The notes under the pieces are model-generated. The model searched no databases, had not been told where the DNA came from, and worked only from the letters and a program-made list of their open reading frames with translations. From contig NZ_CP024633.1 of the NCBI RefSeq assembly GCF_004924335.1, positions 3,100,001 through 3,164,000 of the forward strand: a stretch of 64,000 nucleotides of DNA, read 5' to 3'. Positions 47,497 to 59,436 of this stretch are shown here, piece by piece. The DNA comes from Mycobacteroides salmoniphilum. GTDB taxonomy: Bacteria > Actinomycetota > Actinomycetes > Mycobacteriales > Mycobacteriaceae. The position numbers were made by a program, and so were the translations under genes. Position 1 is the first letter of the stretch, and every line of letters starts with the position of its first letter.

Positions 47497-48528
47497 TCAG
47501 CCGAAGAAGGCGGCCGCGTCGTCGTAGCGATTCTTCGGGACCAGCTTGAGATGACGGGTCGCTTCCGACAACGGCACTCGCCCGATGTCCTGGCCGCGCA
47601 GCGACACCATCACCCCGTACTCGCCGGCGTGGGCGGCGTCGGCGGCGTTCACGCCGAACCGGGTAGCCAGCACCCTGTCGAACGGTGTCGGGGTACCGCC
47701 GCGCTGCACATGGCCCAGCACGGTGGTGCGGACCTCCTTGTTGATGCGCTTCTCGATTTCGGCGCCCAGCTGCTGGGCCACGCCGGTGAACCGCTGATGC
47801 CCAAACTCGTCAATTCCCCCGTCGCGTAACTCCATTGATCCCTCTGCCGGCTTGGCGCCCTCGGCCACCACACAGATGAAATGCGAATCCCCGCGCTGGA
47901 AGCGGCCTCTGATCAGGCGGCACACCTCTTCCACGTCGTACGGTACTTCGGGAATCAACGTCATGTGGGCACCGGAGGCCAACCCGGCGTGCAGAGCGAT
48001 CCACCCCGCATGCCTGCCCATTACCTCCACCAGCATGACGCGCTGGTGTGATTCGGCCGTGCTGTGCAGCCGGTCGATGGCGTCGGTAGCGATGGTCAGC
48101 GCCGTATCGAACCCGAAAGTGACATCGGTGCAATCGATATCGTTATCGATTGTCTTGGGCACCCCCACCACCGGCACATTCTCGTCGGCGAGCCAGCTCG
48201 CCGCCGTAAGCGTGCCCTCCCCGCCGATCGGGATGAGCACATCGATCCCGTTGTCATCGAGGGTTTGCTTGATCTGGTCCAGCCCGGCACGCAGCTTGTC
48301 AGGGTTGGTGCGCGCGGTGCCGAGCACCGTGCCGCCCTTGGTCAGCAGCCGGTCGTTGCGGTCGTCGTTGGCCAGCTGGATACGCCGGTTCTCCAACAGG
48401 CCACGCCAGCCGTCCTGAAATCCGACCACCTGCGAGTCGTAGCGGTTGGCGCAGGTTCGGACCACCGCGCGGATGACGGCGTTGAGCCCTGGGCAGTCTC
48501 CTCCACCGGTAAGCACTCCGATACGCAT
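47497..48528 (-). CDS. pfkA: ATP-dependent 6-phosphofructokinase
   Basis: 343 aa. Phosphorylates fructose 6-phosphate in glycolysis. [23 protein letters not shown] (ATP loop), [12 protein letters not shown] (a substitution of the GGDGS stretch), catalytic [13 protein letters not shown] and [12 protein letters not shown] (substrate site). The GGEGT rather than GGDGS sequence is of the type seen in actinobacterial PFK, some of which prefer pyrophosphate; ATP use is assumed from the Rv3010c homologue. ATG 48528 lies 6 nt after a CATGAT box. Confidence 0.92.
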   Translation of the reverse strand: MRIGVLTGGGDCPGLNAVIRAVVRTCANRYDSQVVGFQDGWRGLLENRRIQLANDDRNDRLLTKGGTVLGTARTNPDKLRAGLDQIKQTLDDNGIDVLIPIGGEGTLTAASWLADENVPVVGVPKTIDNDIDCTDVTFGFDTALTIATDAIDRLHSTAESHQRVMLVEVMGRHAGWIALHAGLASGAHMTLIPEVPYDVEEVCRLIRGRFQRGDSHFICVVAEGAKPAEGSMELRDGGIDEFGHQRFTGVAQQLGAEIEKRINKEVRTTVLGHVQRGGTPTPFDRVLATRFGVNAADAAHAGEYGVMVSLRGQDIGRVPLSEATRHLKLVPKNRYDDAAAFFG

Positions 48529-48565
48529 AGCCCCATCATGCCTGTGAGCCGGTGAGACGGCAGCG

Positions 48566-50062
48566 CTACGGAGCCTTCGGCAGGCGACTCGGAACACTCA
48601 GCCTGAACCCGGCCCATACCTCGCGACGGTCGGCGCCCAGATTCTGCTCGACATGTGTTGCACGGTCGAAGACCATCAGCGGCCAGTCCGGTCCGCGATA
48701 TAGCGGCCAGTCCTGACTGGGAACGCCGTTGCGCGCGAAAGCTACCCAGCGTTGTTGCATGTCGTCCACCACACGTGAGGCATCGCGATGTGTAAGGCTG
48801 CCGGCCAATAGCGGCCCGGCAGGACCGCGATAATTGCCGAAGACCGCCAGCAGCTCGGTAGCGTGCGACCCCTTCAAACCGGCGGCCCGCACTGTCCAGG
48901 GCGCATAGTCGAATTGGTAGGCGTACACCGGCGCGAACTGTTGATGCGCCCCGGCAATCCGCCACACCGAGGACGTGAAGAACATGTCGCCCGCGAGCCG
49001 CAACCGCGCGTCCTTCGACGGATATCCCGGATAGGCCGCCAGGATCCGTTCCCGATAACCGGGGCCGCCGCCCGCGAGAATCTCCTGTTGCTCGGGCTCG
49101 GACAGCGGCATCGCCTTGATCACCTTCGTGAAGAGCCTGGCCTCATCGGCGTTACTGCCAATGATCAACGGAACACGTTGCGCTTCACCATGTTCCATCG
49201 CTTCCACGGGAGACTTGGGCAGATAGTCACCGTCGACCGAAGGACCGAACGGGAAGCTGCCCTCCGCGATCAATCTGCGCTGCGCGCGCAGCAGCCGCCG
49301 TGGTGAGGCATTCATCACGGTCGCCGCCGCGTTATCGGGTGCGGCGCCGAGCAGTTGGGCGAAACGCCGGGCGTCATGCGCGATGGCGTCAGCATGGGCG
49401 GCGAGGCCACTGGCGGTGCTTTGGATAATCGCGCGATGGAACAGCCCCGCAGCTGCCGGGGTGGCCATCAACGTCTCGACAGCACTGCCGCCCGCGCTCT
49501 CACCGAAGATGGTCACGTTGTCCGGGTCGCCCCCGAAGGCGCGAATGTTGTCACGGACCCAGTGCAGGGCCAGCACGAGATCACGCAGGTACACGTTGCT
49601 TTCTATGACGTGCTCGGCGTCGGACAGCGAGGACAGATCGAAGGCGCCCAGCGCGCCCACCCGATAGTTCGCCGACACATAGACGCATCCGCGGCGCGCC
49701 AGTATCGAACCCTCATAAGGCGGCGAGGCGCTGGCGCCGAGAAAGTACCCACCGCCGTAGATGTAGAACATGACCGGCAGCGGACCATCCGGCAATTCCT
49801 CCGGCGTCACCACATTGAGCGACAGACAGTCCTCGCTGCGCCATTTTTGCGGCGTGAACACCTTGGGCTGGTACGGCACCGCGCCAAATCTTGTGCAGCG
49901 CCGGACGCCCTCCCAGGGCTGCACGGGACGCGGCGCCCGCAGCCGCAGCGGCCCCACCGGCGGTTCGGCGTAGGGAATCCCCCGGAAACGGCGCATCCCG
50001 CGCCGGACAAAGCCTTCAACGACGCCACTGTTGACTCTTACTCGCTTCGGCGCCGCTGCCAC
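48566..50062 (-). CDS. Type B carboxylesterase / lipase (COesterase family)
   Basis: 498 aa from GTG 50062. Classic features: oxyanion [11 protein letters not shown] near 105, nucleophile Ser in GESAGGSA near 188, acid Glu in [12 protein letters not shown] near 305, and catalytic His in [13 protein letters not shown] near 395. Hydrolyses carboxylic esters; similar to mycobacterial LipT and LipQ types. No signal peptide is seen. The TTG at 50071 was rejected because the -10 box ends there. It stands between pfkA and gatCA. Confidence 0.87.
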   Translation of the reverse strand: MAAAPKRVRVNSGVVEGFVRRGMRRFRGIPYAEPPVGPLRLRAPRPVQPWEGVRRCTRFGAVPYQPKVFTPQKWRSEDCLSLNVVTPEELPDGPLPVMFYIYGGGYFLGASASPPYEGSILARRGCVYVSANYRVGALGAFDLSSLSDAEHVIESNVYLRDLVLALHWVRDNIRAFGGDPDNVTIFGESAGGSAVETLMATPAAAGLFHRAIIQSTASGLAAHADAIAHDARRFAQLLGAAPDNAAATVMNASPRRLLRAQRRLIAEGSFPFGPSVDGDYLPKSPVEAMEHGEAQRVPLIIGSNADEARLFTKVIKAMPLSEPEQQEILAGGGPGYRERILAAYPGYPSKDARLRLAGDMFFTSSVWRIAGAHQQFAPVYAYQFDYAPWTVRAAGLKGSHATELLAVFGNYRGPAGPLLAGSLTHRDASRVVDDMQQRWVAFARNGVPSQDWPLYRGPDWPLMVFDRATHVEQNLGADRREVWAGFRLSVPSRLPKAP

Positions 50063-50069
50063 GGATGCC

Positions 50070-50075
50070 AACCTA
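50070..50075 (-). promoter_or_regulatory. Leaderless -10 box of the carboxylesterase
   Basis: TAGGTT on the minus strand, 7 nt before GTG 50062. Confidence 0.5.
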
Positions 50076-50092
50076 GCCCCCGAGGCGCGTCG

Positions 50093-50365
50093 TCATCGCC
50101 CGGGGCGCACCGTCGTGGGGCCCGGCCTGGTCGTCACGATGGTCGCGGACGGCGGAGCATTCCCGGGGTCGGGCGTCGACGACAGGTGACGTTCACCGGC
50201 AGGAAGACAGTCACGTTCCACCGATCCCCCGCAATCCACCGGTTTCACCTGGACCACCGCCTCGGGAGCCTCGGTGTGGCTCGTCCACACCGCACCGGCG
50301 AGAACCGTCGCGCATGCTGCGGCCGCAGCCACCCGACGTATCGACGCTCCATGGCTGCTCGTCAC
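50093..50365 (-). CDS. Small membrane/secreted protein, hypothetical
   Basis: 90 aa if started at GTG 50365; the frame is open to GTG 50539 (148 aa) with an ATG at 50503. A hydrophobic segment RVAAAAACATVLAGAVW follows the Arg pair and is then followed by an extracytoplasmic Pro/Thr-rich tail with two Cys (DCGGSVERDC). No family recognised. Lies 30 bp upstream of the carboxylesterase start on the same strand. The start choice is weakly supported. Confidence 0.4.
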   Translation of the reverse strand: MTSSHGASIRRVAAAAACATVLAGAVWTSHTEAPEAVVQVKPVDCGGSVERDCLPAGERHLSSTPDPGNAPPSATIVTTRPGPTTVRPGR

Positions 50366-50546
50366 GATCGCGGCACGACGGTACTGGGGCGTGTTTTCGT
50401 CTGCGGGACGGTCGCCCGCGGCACCATGTTGCCCGGGTTCGGTCGCGCGGTCAGGTGCGGATCGCCGGAATAATCGCAGGTGGTGTCCGTCTGTACTGAG
50501 CATCGGACCGGCACCTGCTGCGTTGCCGCCCTCCCACACCGAACTC

Positions 50547-50570
50547 TCATATGCATATATGCAAATATGA
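50547..50570. promoter_or_regulatory. AT-rich near-palindrome
   Basis: Contains the perfect 12-bp palindrome TGCATATATGCA at 50552-50563, flanked by TCATAT and ATATGA. Located between gatA and the small protein gene; may be a regulator site or promoter region. Confidence 0.45.
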
Positions 50571-50622
50571 CAGCTCTTTCGGCTAGCACGCCGACAGAAG
50601 GCTAATAGTTACCTGTGAATCT

Positions 50623-52101
50623 CTACAGCGCCGAGGGCAGTGGGCCGCGGGCCGTTTCGTAGGCCGCCCCCACCCGGTACAGCCGGTCGTCGGCGAGTGC
50701 GGGAGCCATGATCTGCAGTCCCACCGGGAGCCCGTCATCGGCCGACAGTCCGGACGGCACCGACATTCCGCAGTGTCCGGCCAGGTTCAGCGGCAGCGTG
50801 CACAGATCGAACTGGTACATGGCCAATGGGTCATCGACCTTCTCCCCCAGCCGGAATGCGGTGGTGGGCGTCGCCGGGGTCACCAACACGTCCACCTGCT
50901 CGTAGGCCTGTTCCAGGTCGCGCTTGATCAGGGTGCGCACCTTCTGCGCCCGGCCGTAGTAGGCGTCGTAGTACCCGGCGGACAACGCATACGTGCCGAT
51001 CATGATGCGCCGCTTGACCTCTGGGCCAAAGCCCGCGGCCCGGGTGAGCGCCATGACTTCCTCGGCGCTGTGCGTTCCGTCATCGCCAACGCGCATGCCG
51101 TACCGCATGGCATCAAACCGAGCCAGATTGGACGACACTTCGGACGGCAGGATCAAGTAGTACGCCGGAAGTGCGTATTCGAAGTGAGGACAGGACACCT
51201 CCACCACATCGGCGCCCAGCGCGGTGAGCTGTTCGACGGCCGCGTCGAACGATGCCATCACGCCCGGCTGATACCCGTCACCACGCAACTGCGAGACCAC
51301 CCCGACGCGAACGCCTTTGAGATCACCGGTGGCACCGGCCCGAGCGGCGGCCACGACATCGGGTACCGGCTCGTCGACCGAGGTGGAGTCGCGCGGATCA
51401 TGCCCCGCGATCACCTGGTGCAGCAGTGCGGTATCCAGCACGGTGCGCGCGCAGGGCCCGCCCTGATCCAGGGATGACGCGCAGGCCACCAGGCCGTAAC
51501 GCGAAACCGTTCCGTACGTGGGCTTGACCCCGACTGTCGCGGTCAGCGCCGCGGGCTGACGGATCGAGCCGCCGGTGTCAGTACCGATGGCCAGGGGCGC
51601 CTGGAATGCGGCCAGCGCGGCCGCGCTACCGCCGCCCGAACCACCCGGCACCCGCTCGACGTCCCATGGGTTACGGGTGGGCCCGTATGCGGAATTCTCG
51701 GTGGAGGAACCCATCGCGAACTCGTCCATGTTCGTCTTGCCCAGGATCGGAATCCCGGCCGCGCGCAGTCTCGCGGTGACCGTCGCGTCGTAGGGCGGAA
51801 CCCAGTTTTCCAGGATCTTGGACCCACAGGTGGTCGGCATGTCCCTGGTGGTGAAAACGTCTTTGAGTGCCAGCGGAACGCCGGCGAGCGGAGACGGCAC
51901 CGAGCCGGCCGAAATCGCGTCGTCGGCGTCCTTGGCGGCGGCAAGTGCCTGCTCTCCCGCCACATGCAGGAAGGCTCGATAGGTCTCGTCGGTGCTGGCG
52001 ATCTGATCCAGATGCGCACGCGTCACCTCAACGGATGACACCTCGCCCGCATGAATCAGCGCGGCCAGAGAGGCGGCGTCTTGCCTGATCAGATCGGTCA
52101 C
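50623..52101 (-). CDS. gatA: Aspartyl/glutamyl-tRNA amidotransferase subunit A
   Basis: 492 aa, amidase subunit liberating ammonia from glutamine. The Ser-cisSer-Lys triad is K80 (ALKDVFTT), S155 ([11 protein letters not shown]) and S179 ([13 protein letters not shown]). GTG start overlaps the gatC stop (GTGA). Works with GatB and GatC to finish Gln-tRNA-Gln and, in many bacteria, Asn-tRNA. Confidence 0.96.
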   Translation of the reverse strand: MTDLIRQDAASLAALIHAGEVSSVEVTRAHLDQIASTDETYRAFLHVAGEQALAAAKDADDAISAGSVPSPLAGVPLALKDVFTTRDMPTTCGSKILENWVPPYDATVTARLRAAGIPILGKTNMDEFAMGSSTENSAYGPTRNPWDVERVPGGSGGGSAAALAAFQAPLAIGTDTGGSIRQPAALTATVGVKPTYGTVSRYGLVACASSLDQGGPCARTVLDTALLHQVIAGHDPRDSTSVDEPVPDVVAAARAGATGDLKGVRVGVVSQLRGDGYQPGVMASFDAAVEQLTALGADVVEVSCPHFEYALPAYYLILPSEVSSNLARFDAMRYGMRVGDDGTHSAEEVMALTRAAGFGPEVKRRIMIGTYALSAGYYDAYYGRAQKVRTLIKRDLEQAYEQVDVLVTPATPTTAFRLGEKVDDPLAMYQFDLCTLPLNLAGHCGMSVPSGLSADDGLPVGLQIMAPALADDRLYRVGAAYETARGPLPSAL

Positions 52102-52406
52102 TGTTCTTCCCCCAAGATCTGCGGCACCGCGAAACGCCCCTCCGCCACCCGCGGAGCCTGCGCCAGCGCCTGATCGGGGGTCAGGCAGTCGGCAATCACA
52201 TCGGGCCGTGTGACATTGACCGCATCGAGCGGAGAGCTGGTCGCGTCCACCTCATCGAGCTCTTCGGTGGAAACGGCACTGATCTGGCTGACATGGCCGA
52301 GGATCGCGTCGAGTTGCCCCGCGTATCCGTCCAGCTCAGCGTCAGTCAGCGCAAGCCTGGCCAGTCTGGCCAGGTGCGCGACCTCGTCACGGGATATGGC
52401 GCTCAC
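52098..52406 (-). CDS. gatC: Aspartyl/glutamyl-tRNA amidotransferase subunit C
   Basis: 102 aa. Small chaperone-like subunit that stabilises Gat[37 protein letters not shown] (helical half) and the C-terminal [15 protein letters not shown] strap are family features. GTG 52406 is chosen; the frame extends upstream but a -10 box lies 8 nt before it. Confidence 0.95.
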   Translation of the reverse strand: MSAISRDEVAHLARLARLALTDAELDGYAGQLDAILGHVSQISAVSTEELDEVDATSSPLDAVNVTRPDVIADCLTPDQALAQAPRVAEGRFAVPQILGEEQ

Positions 52407-52414
52407 GGCTAGAC

Positions 52415-52420
52415 AGCCTA
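52415..52420 (-). promoter_or_regulatory. -10 box of gatCA
   Basis: TAGGCT on the minus strand, 8 nt before GTG 52406. Confidence 0.5.
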
Positions 52421-52458
52421 GAGGGCGGCAGTGCCTGACCTGTGCCACAGTGTTGGAC

Positions 52459-53115
52459 GTGCCGTCTTATCTGCTGCGCCTGCAGCTCGCTGACCGTCCG
52501 GGCAGTCTCGGATCGGTCGCCGTCGCGCTCGGCACGGTGGGCGCAGACATCCTGTCCCTCGACGTCGTCGAGCGCGGCCCGGGCTACGCCATCGACGATC
52601 TGGTCATCGACCTGCCGCCGGGGGCCATGCCCGATTCGTTGCTCACCGCCGCGGAGGCGCTGAACGGGGTGCATGTGCACTCCATCCGCCCGCACACGGG
52701 CCTGCTGGAGGCGCATCGCGAGCTGGAACTCATCGACAGGGTGGCCGCCGCCGCGGCATCCGCCCGTCTCGAGGTGCTCGCCCAGGAAGCCCCCCATGTG
52801 CTGCGCGCGAATTGGTGCACCGTGGTGCGGCAGGACGGCAGCGGCTTCATTCGGGTGGCCGGAAGTTCCGGGGCTCCGGAAACCCAGGCCACCTCGGCCC
52901 CTTGGTTACCGCTGGAGCGAGCGCAGGTCCTCGACACCGCTGCCGACTGGGTGCCGCAACTGTGGAAGGACATGGACACCACCCTGGCGGCCGCACCGCT
53001 GGGGTCGGGTGACACCGCCGTAGTGCTGGGTCGTCCCGGCGGCCCGGCGTTCCGGCCCTCGGAGGTCGCCCGCCTGGGCTATCTGGCGGGCATCGTCGCC
53101 ACCTTGGTGCGGTAG
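52459..53115 (+). CDS. ACT-domain protein (Rv3013-like)
   Basis: 218 aa, the same length as M. tuberculosis Rv3013. N-terminal ACT domain ([34 protein letters not shown]), then a GAF-like C-terminal region from about 80. ACT domains bind amino acids, so a regulatory role is likely but unproven. GTG 52459 lies 7 nt behind a weak CACAGT box. Divergent from gatC (52 bp). Confidence 0.82.
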   Translation: MPSYLLRLQLADRPGSLGSVAVALGTVGADILSLDVVERGPGYAIDDLVIDLPPGAMPDSLLTAAEALNGVHVHSIRPHTGLLEAHRELELIDRVAAAAASARLEVLAQEAPHVLRANWCTVVRQDGSGFIRVAGSSGAPETQATSAPWLPLERAQVLDTAADWVPQLWKDMDTTLAAAPLGSGDTAVVLGRPGGPAFRPSEVARLGYLAGIVATLVR

Positions 53116-53174
53116 CGGCCGGTTCACAGGAACGGTACAGCCGTCTCTCGGAATCGCCCGGCACACTCACTGGC

Positions 53175-55064
53175 GTGACTGATATCGACGCGTCCATGAG
53201 CAGGACTCGTGAACGACTCATCTTCGCCGCCATTCTGCTGACGATCACCGTGGTGTACCTCTGGGACATCAGCCATAACGGTTGGTCCAACGCCTTCTAC
53301 GCGGCGGCCGTCCAATCCGGCAGCGAAAGCTGGAAGGCCTGGTTCTTCGGCAGCTTCGATCCGCAGAACTACGTGACGGTCGACAAGCCCGCCGGTGGTC
53401 TCTGGCTGATGGGTTTGTCCGCCAGAACCTTTGGCTTCTCCAGCGCCAGCATGCTGATTCCGCAGGCCGTGCTGGCGATTGTGAGCGCCGCCCTGATTCG
53501 CGCCACGGTCCGGCGCCAGGCCGGTCCGGGCGCGGGCCTGCTCGCGGCGGCTCTGTTCGCCCTGATCCCCGTGGTCTCGGTGATGTTCCGGCACTCCAAC
53601 CCCGACGCACCGATGGTGTTCGGCATGGTGGTGGCCGCGTACTTCACCACGCGCGCAATCGACTCCGAGCGTTCTCGAAACGCGGCCGGGTGGCTGGCGC
53701 TGGCCGGCATGGGTATCGGGTTCGCGTTCCTGTGCAAGACACTGGAAGGGCTGCTGGTGGCTCCCGCGCTGCTCCTGGCCTATCTGGTGTCCGCAAAATG
53801 GCCCTGGAAGACGACGCTCGTACATCTGCTCGGCGCCGGCGCCGCTCTGCTGGTCGCGTCGGGATGGTGGATGGCCGCGGTCGCGCTGACTCCGGCGGCC
53901 AGCCGTCCGTACGTCGACAACTCCACCGACAACAGCGAATGGACCCTGGCAGTCGGCTACAACGGACTGGACCGCCTGCTCGGCGACGATTCGAATGGAA
54001 TGGGCGAAGGCGGCCACGGAAGCGGACCCTCATTCTCCGGCACCCCAGGCATATTCCGACTCTTCCAGGACACCCAGGCCGACCACATCGCTTGGCTGTT
54101 ACCCACGGCGTTCATCGCACTGATCCTCGGACTCGCCATCGTCAGCAGGACGCCGCAGACTGAGGGCTGGATGGGCCGCCTACGCGCGATCACCACCAAT
54201 CCCGCAGGGGCAGGGCTCGTTCTGTGGGGCACCTGGATGGTGTCCAACTACGTGATCCTGAGCTACATGGCCAAGCAGTTCCATCCCTACTACACCTCGG
54301 CCATGGCCCCCGCCATCGCCGGTTCCCTGGCCATCGGCACGGTTCTGCTCTGGCGGCATCGATCCGAGCGAATCGGCAAGCTGGGGTTGAGTGCACTCAC
54401 GCTCAGCGCCACCATCATGGCGTTCGTCCTGCTTCGGCGCATACCGGCCTGGCTACCGTGGCTACGCTGGGTCCTGCTGATCGGCGGCATCGCCGCGGCC
54501 ATTGCCCTCGCGCTTGGCGCGCTCGAGCGCAACGCCCGGTTGCGCTATGCCATTGCCACACTGGCCCTTGCGGTTTCGTTGGGCGGGTCGATCGCCTTCA
54601 CCATCGCCAACGTCACCACGCCCAAGGTAGGTGGGCTGTCGACCTCCGGCCCGACAATGCCCGACGATGACAAGTTCGGCGGGCGGGAGCCCAAGCCGCT
54701 CGATCCCGCACTGGCGGCGTTGATCAGGGATTCCGATGCCAGGTGGCCGGTGGCGACCACCAATACCCGCACGGCCGCTCCCATCCAGTTGGAGACCAAC
54801 GCGCCTGTGATGGCGATCGGCGGGTTCTCCGGACGCGACAACCCCATCACCCTGCAGCAGTTCATCGGCTACACGCAGGACGGCACGGTCGAGTTCTACG
54901 CCGAATCCGTCAAGGACAAAGACAAGCAAGAGGATCAACCACAGAAGGACGGCGATACCAAGCGGGTGGCCGACGAGGTCCAGAAGTGGGTCGAAACCCA
55001 CTTCTCCTCAAAGGATTACGGAGATCTTCGGGTGTTCGATCTGGCGGTGCCGCCGAAACCCTAG
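53175..55064 (+). CDS. GT-C fold glycosyltransferase (ArnT/PMT-like)
   Basis: 629 aa. About 12-13 membrane segments from residue 15 to 485, then a soluble C-terminal domain (490-629). The first loop carries an acidic motif (WDISHNGWSNAFYAAAVQSGSESWKAWFFGSFDPQNYVTVDKPAGGLWLMGL), which in this family includes the catalytic Asp and the lipid-phosphate-sugar site. Such enzymes move sugars from polyprenyl-phosphate donors at the outer membrane face. Acceptor unknown. Start GTG 53175; ATG 53196 possible. Absent from the equivalent M. tuberculosis gap between Rv3013 and ligA. Confidence 0.82.
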   Translation: MTDIDASMSRTRERLIFAAILLTITVVYLWDISHNGWSNAFYAAAVQSGSESWKAWFFGSFDPQNYVTVDKPAGGLWLMGLSARTFGFSSASMLIPQAVLAIVSAALIRATVRRQAGPGAGLLAAALFALIPVVSVMFRHSNPDAPMVFGMVVAAYFTTRAIDSERSRNAAGWLALAGMGIGFAFLCKTLEGLLVAPALLLAYLVSAKWPWKTTLVHLLGAGAALLVASGWWMAAVALTPAASRPYVDNSTDNSEWTLAVGYNGLDRLLGDDSNGMGEGGHGSGPSFSGTPGIFRLFQDTQADHIAWLLPTAFIALILGLAIVSRTPQTEGWMGRLRAITTNPAGAGLVLWGTWMVSNYVILSYMAKQFHPYYTSAMAPAIAGSLAIGTVLLWRHRSERIGKLGLSALTLSATIMAFVLLRRIPAWLPWLRWVLLIGGIAAAIALALGALERNARLRYAIATLALAVSLGGSIAFTIANVTTPKVGGLSTSGPTMPDDDKFGGREPKPLDPALAALIRDSDARWPVATTNTRTAAPIQLETNAPVMAIGGFSGRDNPITLQQFIGYTQDGTVEFYAESVKDKDKQEDQPQKDGDTKRVADEVQKWVETHFSSKDYGDLRVFDLAVPPKP

Positions 55065-55090
55065 AACCACGGGCCGGGCCGCCTCACACT

Positions 55091-55154
55091 CCGCCGAGTG
55101 TGAAGCTACGGCGAGATTCCGAGGGATTTCTCGCCATAGCGTCACACTCGGCGG
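55091..55154. repeat. Palindromic intergenic element, copy C
   Basis: Near-perfect hairpin: outer arms CCGCCGAGTGTGA / TCACACTCGGCGG, then GCTA / TAGC and GGCGAGA / TCTCGCC around a 12-nt loop. It lies between the convergent glycosyltransferase and ligA genes, so it can act as a bidirectional terminator. Confidence 0.85.
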
Positions 55155-55160
55155 CTGGCG

Positions 55161-57230
<2,070 letters not shown>

Positions 57231-57258
57231 ACGGACCCGCCCGACAGCACCCGAACTC

Positions 57259-57264
57259 TACGAT
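57259..57264 (+). promoter_or_regulatory. Leaderless -10 box of the MmcQ/YjbR gene
   Basis: TACGAT, 6 nt before ATG 57271; it removes an alternative start at 57265. Confidence 0.6.
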
Positions 57265-57270
57265 GTGCCC

Positions 57271-57678
57271 ATGGGCACACACCCGATTATGTTCACCGAG
57301 GACGATCCGGGTCTGGCCGAGCTACGCGAGCTGGCTCTCGCACTGCCCGAGGCCGCCGAACAGATCTCCTGGGGCAGACCTGTCTTCAAGGCCGGAAAGA
57401 TGTTCGCGATGTTCGGCGGGAACGCCAAGGGCGCAACGCGGGGCGAGATGATCGCCTACCCCTACTCGGTGCTGGTCAAGGTGGACGATTCGGAGCGCCC
57501 CGCCCTCGTGCAGGACGAACGCTTCTATTACCCGGCGTACATGGGCCCCTTCGGCTGGCTCGGACTGGATGTCAGCACCACCGACGTGGACTGGGACGAG
57601 GTTGCCGAACTTCTCGATGCCTCCTATCGATCGATCGCAACCAAGAGGCTGATCAAGCTGCTCGATCAGCGCGACTGA
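57271..57678 (+). CDS. MmcQ/YjbR family protein
   Basis: 135 aa. Opening helix LRELALALPEAAEQISWGRPVFKAGKMFAMF and the strand-rich remainder with DERFYYPAYMGPFGWLGLDV match the YjbR fold, a cyaY-like DNA-binding or small-molecule fold of unknown role. The C-terminal LLDASYRSIATKRLIKLLD helix is typical. Divergent from ligA (52 bp). Confidence 0.85.
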   Translation: MGTHPIMFTEDDPGLAELRELALALPEAAEQISWGRPVFKAGKMFAMFGGNAKGATRGEMIAYPYSVLVKVDDSERPALVQDERFYYPAYMGPFGWLGLDVSTTDVDWDEVAELLDASYRSIATKRLIKLLDQRD

Positions 57679-57735
57679 TCCTCTGACAATCCCTACACTC
57701 AGTTCACGCTTTGCCTACCACTCAGAGAAGACGGG

Positions 57736-58500
57736 ATGGGATGCAGATTGTCTGTTGCTAACAGATTGTGCGCTGCACTCGGTGCTGCCGCGCTGACCGC
57801 AGTCACCATGGCGCCCCAGGCCCTCGCCGATGGCCCCCTCGTGTTTCCGGGGATGGAGATCATTCAGGGAACGCAGAGCTGCACGCTCGGTTTCGTCGAT
57901 CCCGACGTGCGCTTCGGCCTCACCGCGGGGCATTGCGCCATGGATACCGATGGACCGGTATACGACGCGACGGGCCAACTCATCGGTGTCCTCGTCATCG
58001 CCGGTTCCAATCTGCGCGACGGCGAGCGGATCGACGGCGCCAAGTACCTGATCGACTACGAGGCCATCAAGTTCCGCGATGACGTTGCGATCAACGACGT
58101 ACTCCCCAACGGGATTCGGCTTGAACGCGGCGGCGGAGTCCAGCCGCATACCGGGCTGCCCGTCTGCCGTAATGGTGTCACCACCGGGGAGGCCTGCGGC
58201 GCCGTCACCACGGTCAACAACGGCTGGTTCGAAATCGACGGCCTACCCGCCGACCATGGGGACTCGGGCAGTCCGGTGTACTCGATCGCCTCACCCGGGC
58301 ACGGCTCCATCGTCGGCATTGCGCGGGGAACCACGCGCAGCGTGGACACCGGCGTGGTGCAAACCACTGCGATTTCCTGGTCAACCGTCCTCAATCAACT
58401 GCGGGAAGACCTCGAAAAATCACCCGCCACTCCCCCTCCACCTGGGGATTCACCACCCTCGACGCCACTTCCTGCACCACAAGACACCCAATTCGCATAG
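57736..58500 (+). CDS. Secreted streptogrisin-like serine protease, array member 1
   Basis: 254 aa. Signal peptide to about residue 31 (ALADGP). Chymotrypsin-fold triad: H66 in GLTAGHC, D107 in YLIDYEAIKF, S177 in DHGDSGSPV. Two disulfides of the alpha-lytic/streptogrisin type are expected: C49-C67 and C144-C154 (the latter in VCRNGVTTGEACGAV). No propeptide is present, unlike streptogrisins. The tail (about 232-254) is Pro-rich. First of three tandem paralogues. Confidence 0.85.
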   Translation: MGCRLSVANRLCAALGAAALTAVTMAPQALADGPLVFPGMEIIQGTQSCTLGFVDPDVRFGLTAGHCAMDTDGPVYDATGQLIGVLVIAGSNLRDGERIDGAKYLIDYEAIKFRDDVAINDVLPNGIRLERGGGVQPHTGLPVCRNGVTTGEACGAVTTVNNGWFEIDGLPADHGDSGSPVYSIASPGHGSIVGIARGTTRSVDTGVVQTTAISWSTVLNQLREDLEKSPATPPPPGDSPPSTPLPAPQDTQFA

Positions 58501-58591
58501 GCTCGTAGCGACACGGAGAGTCGTGCCGCGTGCTCTCCTCACACTGGTCGGGCTTTGTTGACGGTGAACGTGGCAGACAGAGAGCTATCGC

Positions 58592-59431
58592 GTGACCAGT
58601 GTCGGCGAGAACGGTCGACGGACCGACCCGTGGGGACGGTGGACGGTGTGGGTGGCGGCCCTGGCTGTGCTAGGCGGTCTTGGTCTCACGAACCCGGCTG
58701 CGGCACATGCGGATCCGCTGATTTATCCGGGCATGGAGATCATTCAACGCCCACCCGGTAAGGAATCGCTGAGCTGCACCCTCGGATTCGTGGATCCCAC
58801 CGCGCGCGTCGGCGTCACCGCAGGTCACTGTGGCGGAAATGGGCCGGTGTTCACCAACGACGGCGTGCGTATCGGACAGCTCGCGGTGGCCCAGTCCAAC
58901 ATCAAGCCCGAAGGGCCACTGTCCCGCGACGACTACCGAATCGACTACGAGGGCATCGCCTTCGACGAGGGCGTGCCGATCAACAACGTGCTGCCCAACG
59001 GACTACGGCTCGGAGTCGACCCCGCCGTCGTCCCCCGGGACGGCCTGGCGGTGTGCCGAATCGGGATCACCACGGGTGAGGCGTGCGGCGCCATCGCCGG
59101 ATTCGGCAACGGCTGGTTCCTCGTGGACGGCCTGCCTGCCGACCACGGCGACTCCGGTAGCGCCGTGTACACGGTGACCTCACCCGGCAATGCCGCCATC
59201 GTCGGCATCGTGAGTGCGCGATTCACGGCCAACCAGACCCGCCGGGAGTCCACTGTGGCGTTGTCCTGGCCGACGGTGCAACAGCAGATCCGCGAGGACA
59301 TCGCGGCAGCCGCGCGCCCCCCCGAGTCCGCCAGTCCCGTGGCCATCAATCCGCAGGCGCCGCCCATGGTCCTGCCTCCGGTTCCCTCCGATGACCGCCC
59401 GTCCGGTCCCGCGAGAATGGTTGTCCCTTAG
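58592..59431 (+). CDS. Secreted streptogrisin-like serine protease, array member 2
   Basis: 279 aa. Signal peptide to about 40 (AAAHADP). Triad H79, D118 and S188 (HGDSGSAV); cysteine pairs C62-C80 and C155-C165. It has a longer N-terminus, and a Pro-rich tail of about 40 residues. The GTG start at 58592 lies 91 bp after member 1; no clean -10 was found there. Confidence 0.83.
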   Translation: MTSVGENGRRTDPWGRWTVWVAALAVLGGLGLTNPAAAHADPLIYPGMEIIQRPPGKESLSCTLGFVDPTARVGVTAGHCGGNGPVFTNDGVRIGQLAVAQSNIKPEGPLSRDDYRIDYEGIAFDEGVPINNVLPNGLRLGVDPAVVPRDGLAVCRIGITTGEACGAIAGFGNGWFLVDGLPADHGDSGSAVYTVTSPGNAAIVGIVSARFTANQTRRESTVALSWPTVQQQIREDIAAAARPPESASPVAINPQAPPMVLPPVPSDDRPSGPARMVVP

Positions 59432-59436
59432 CCGCC

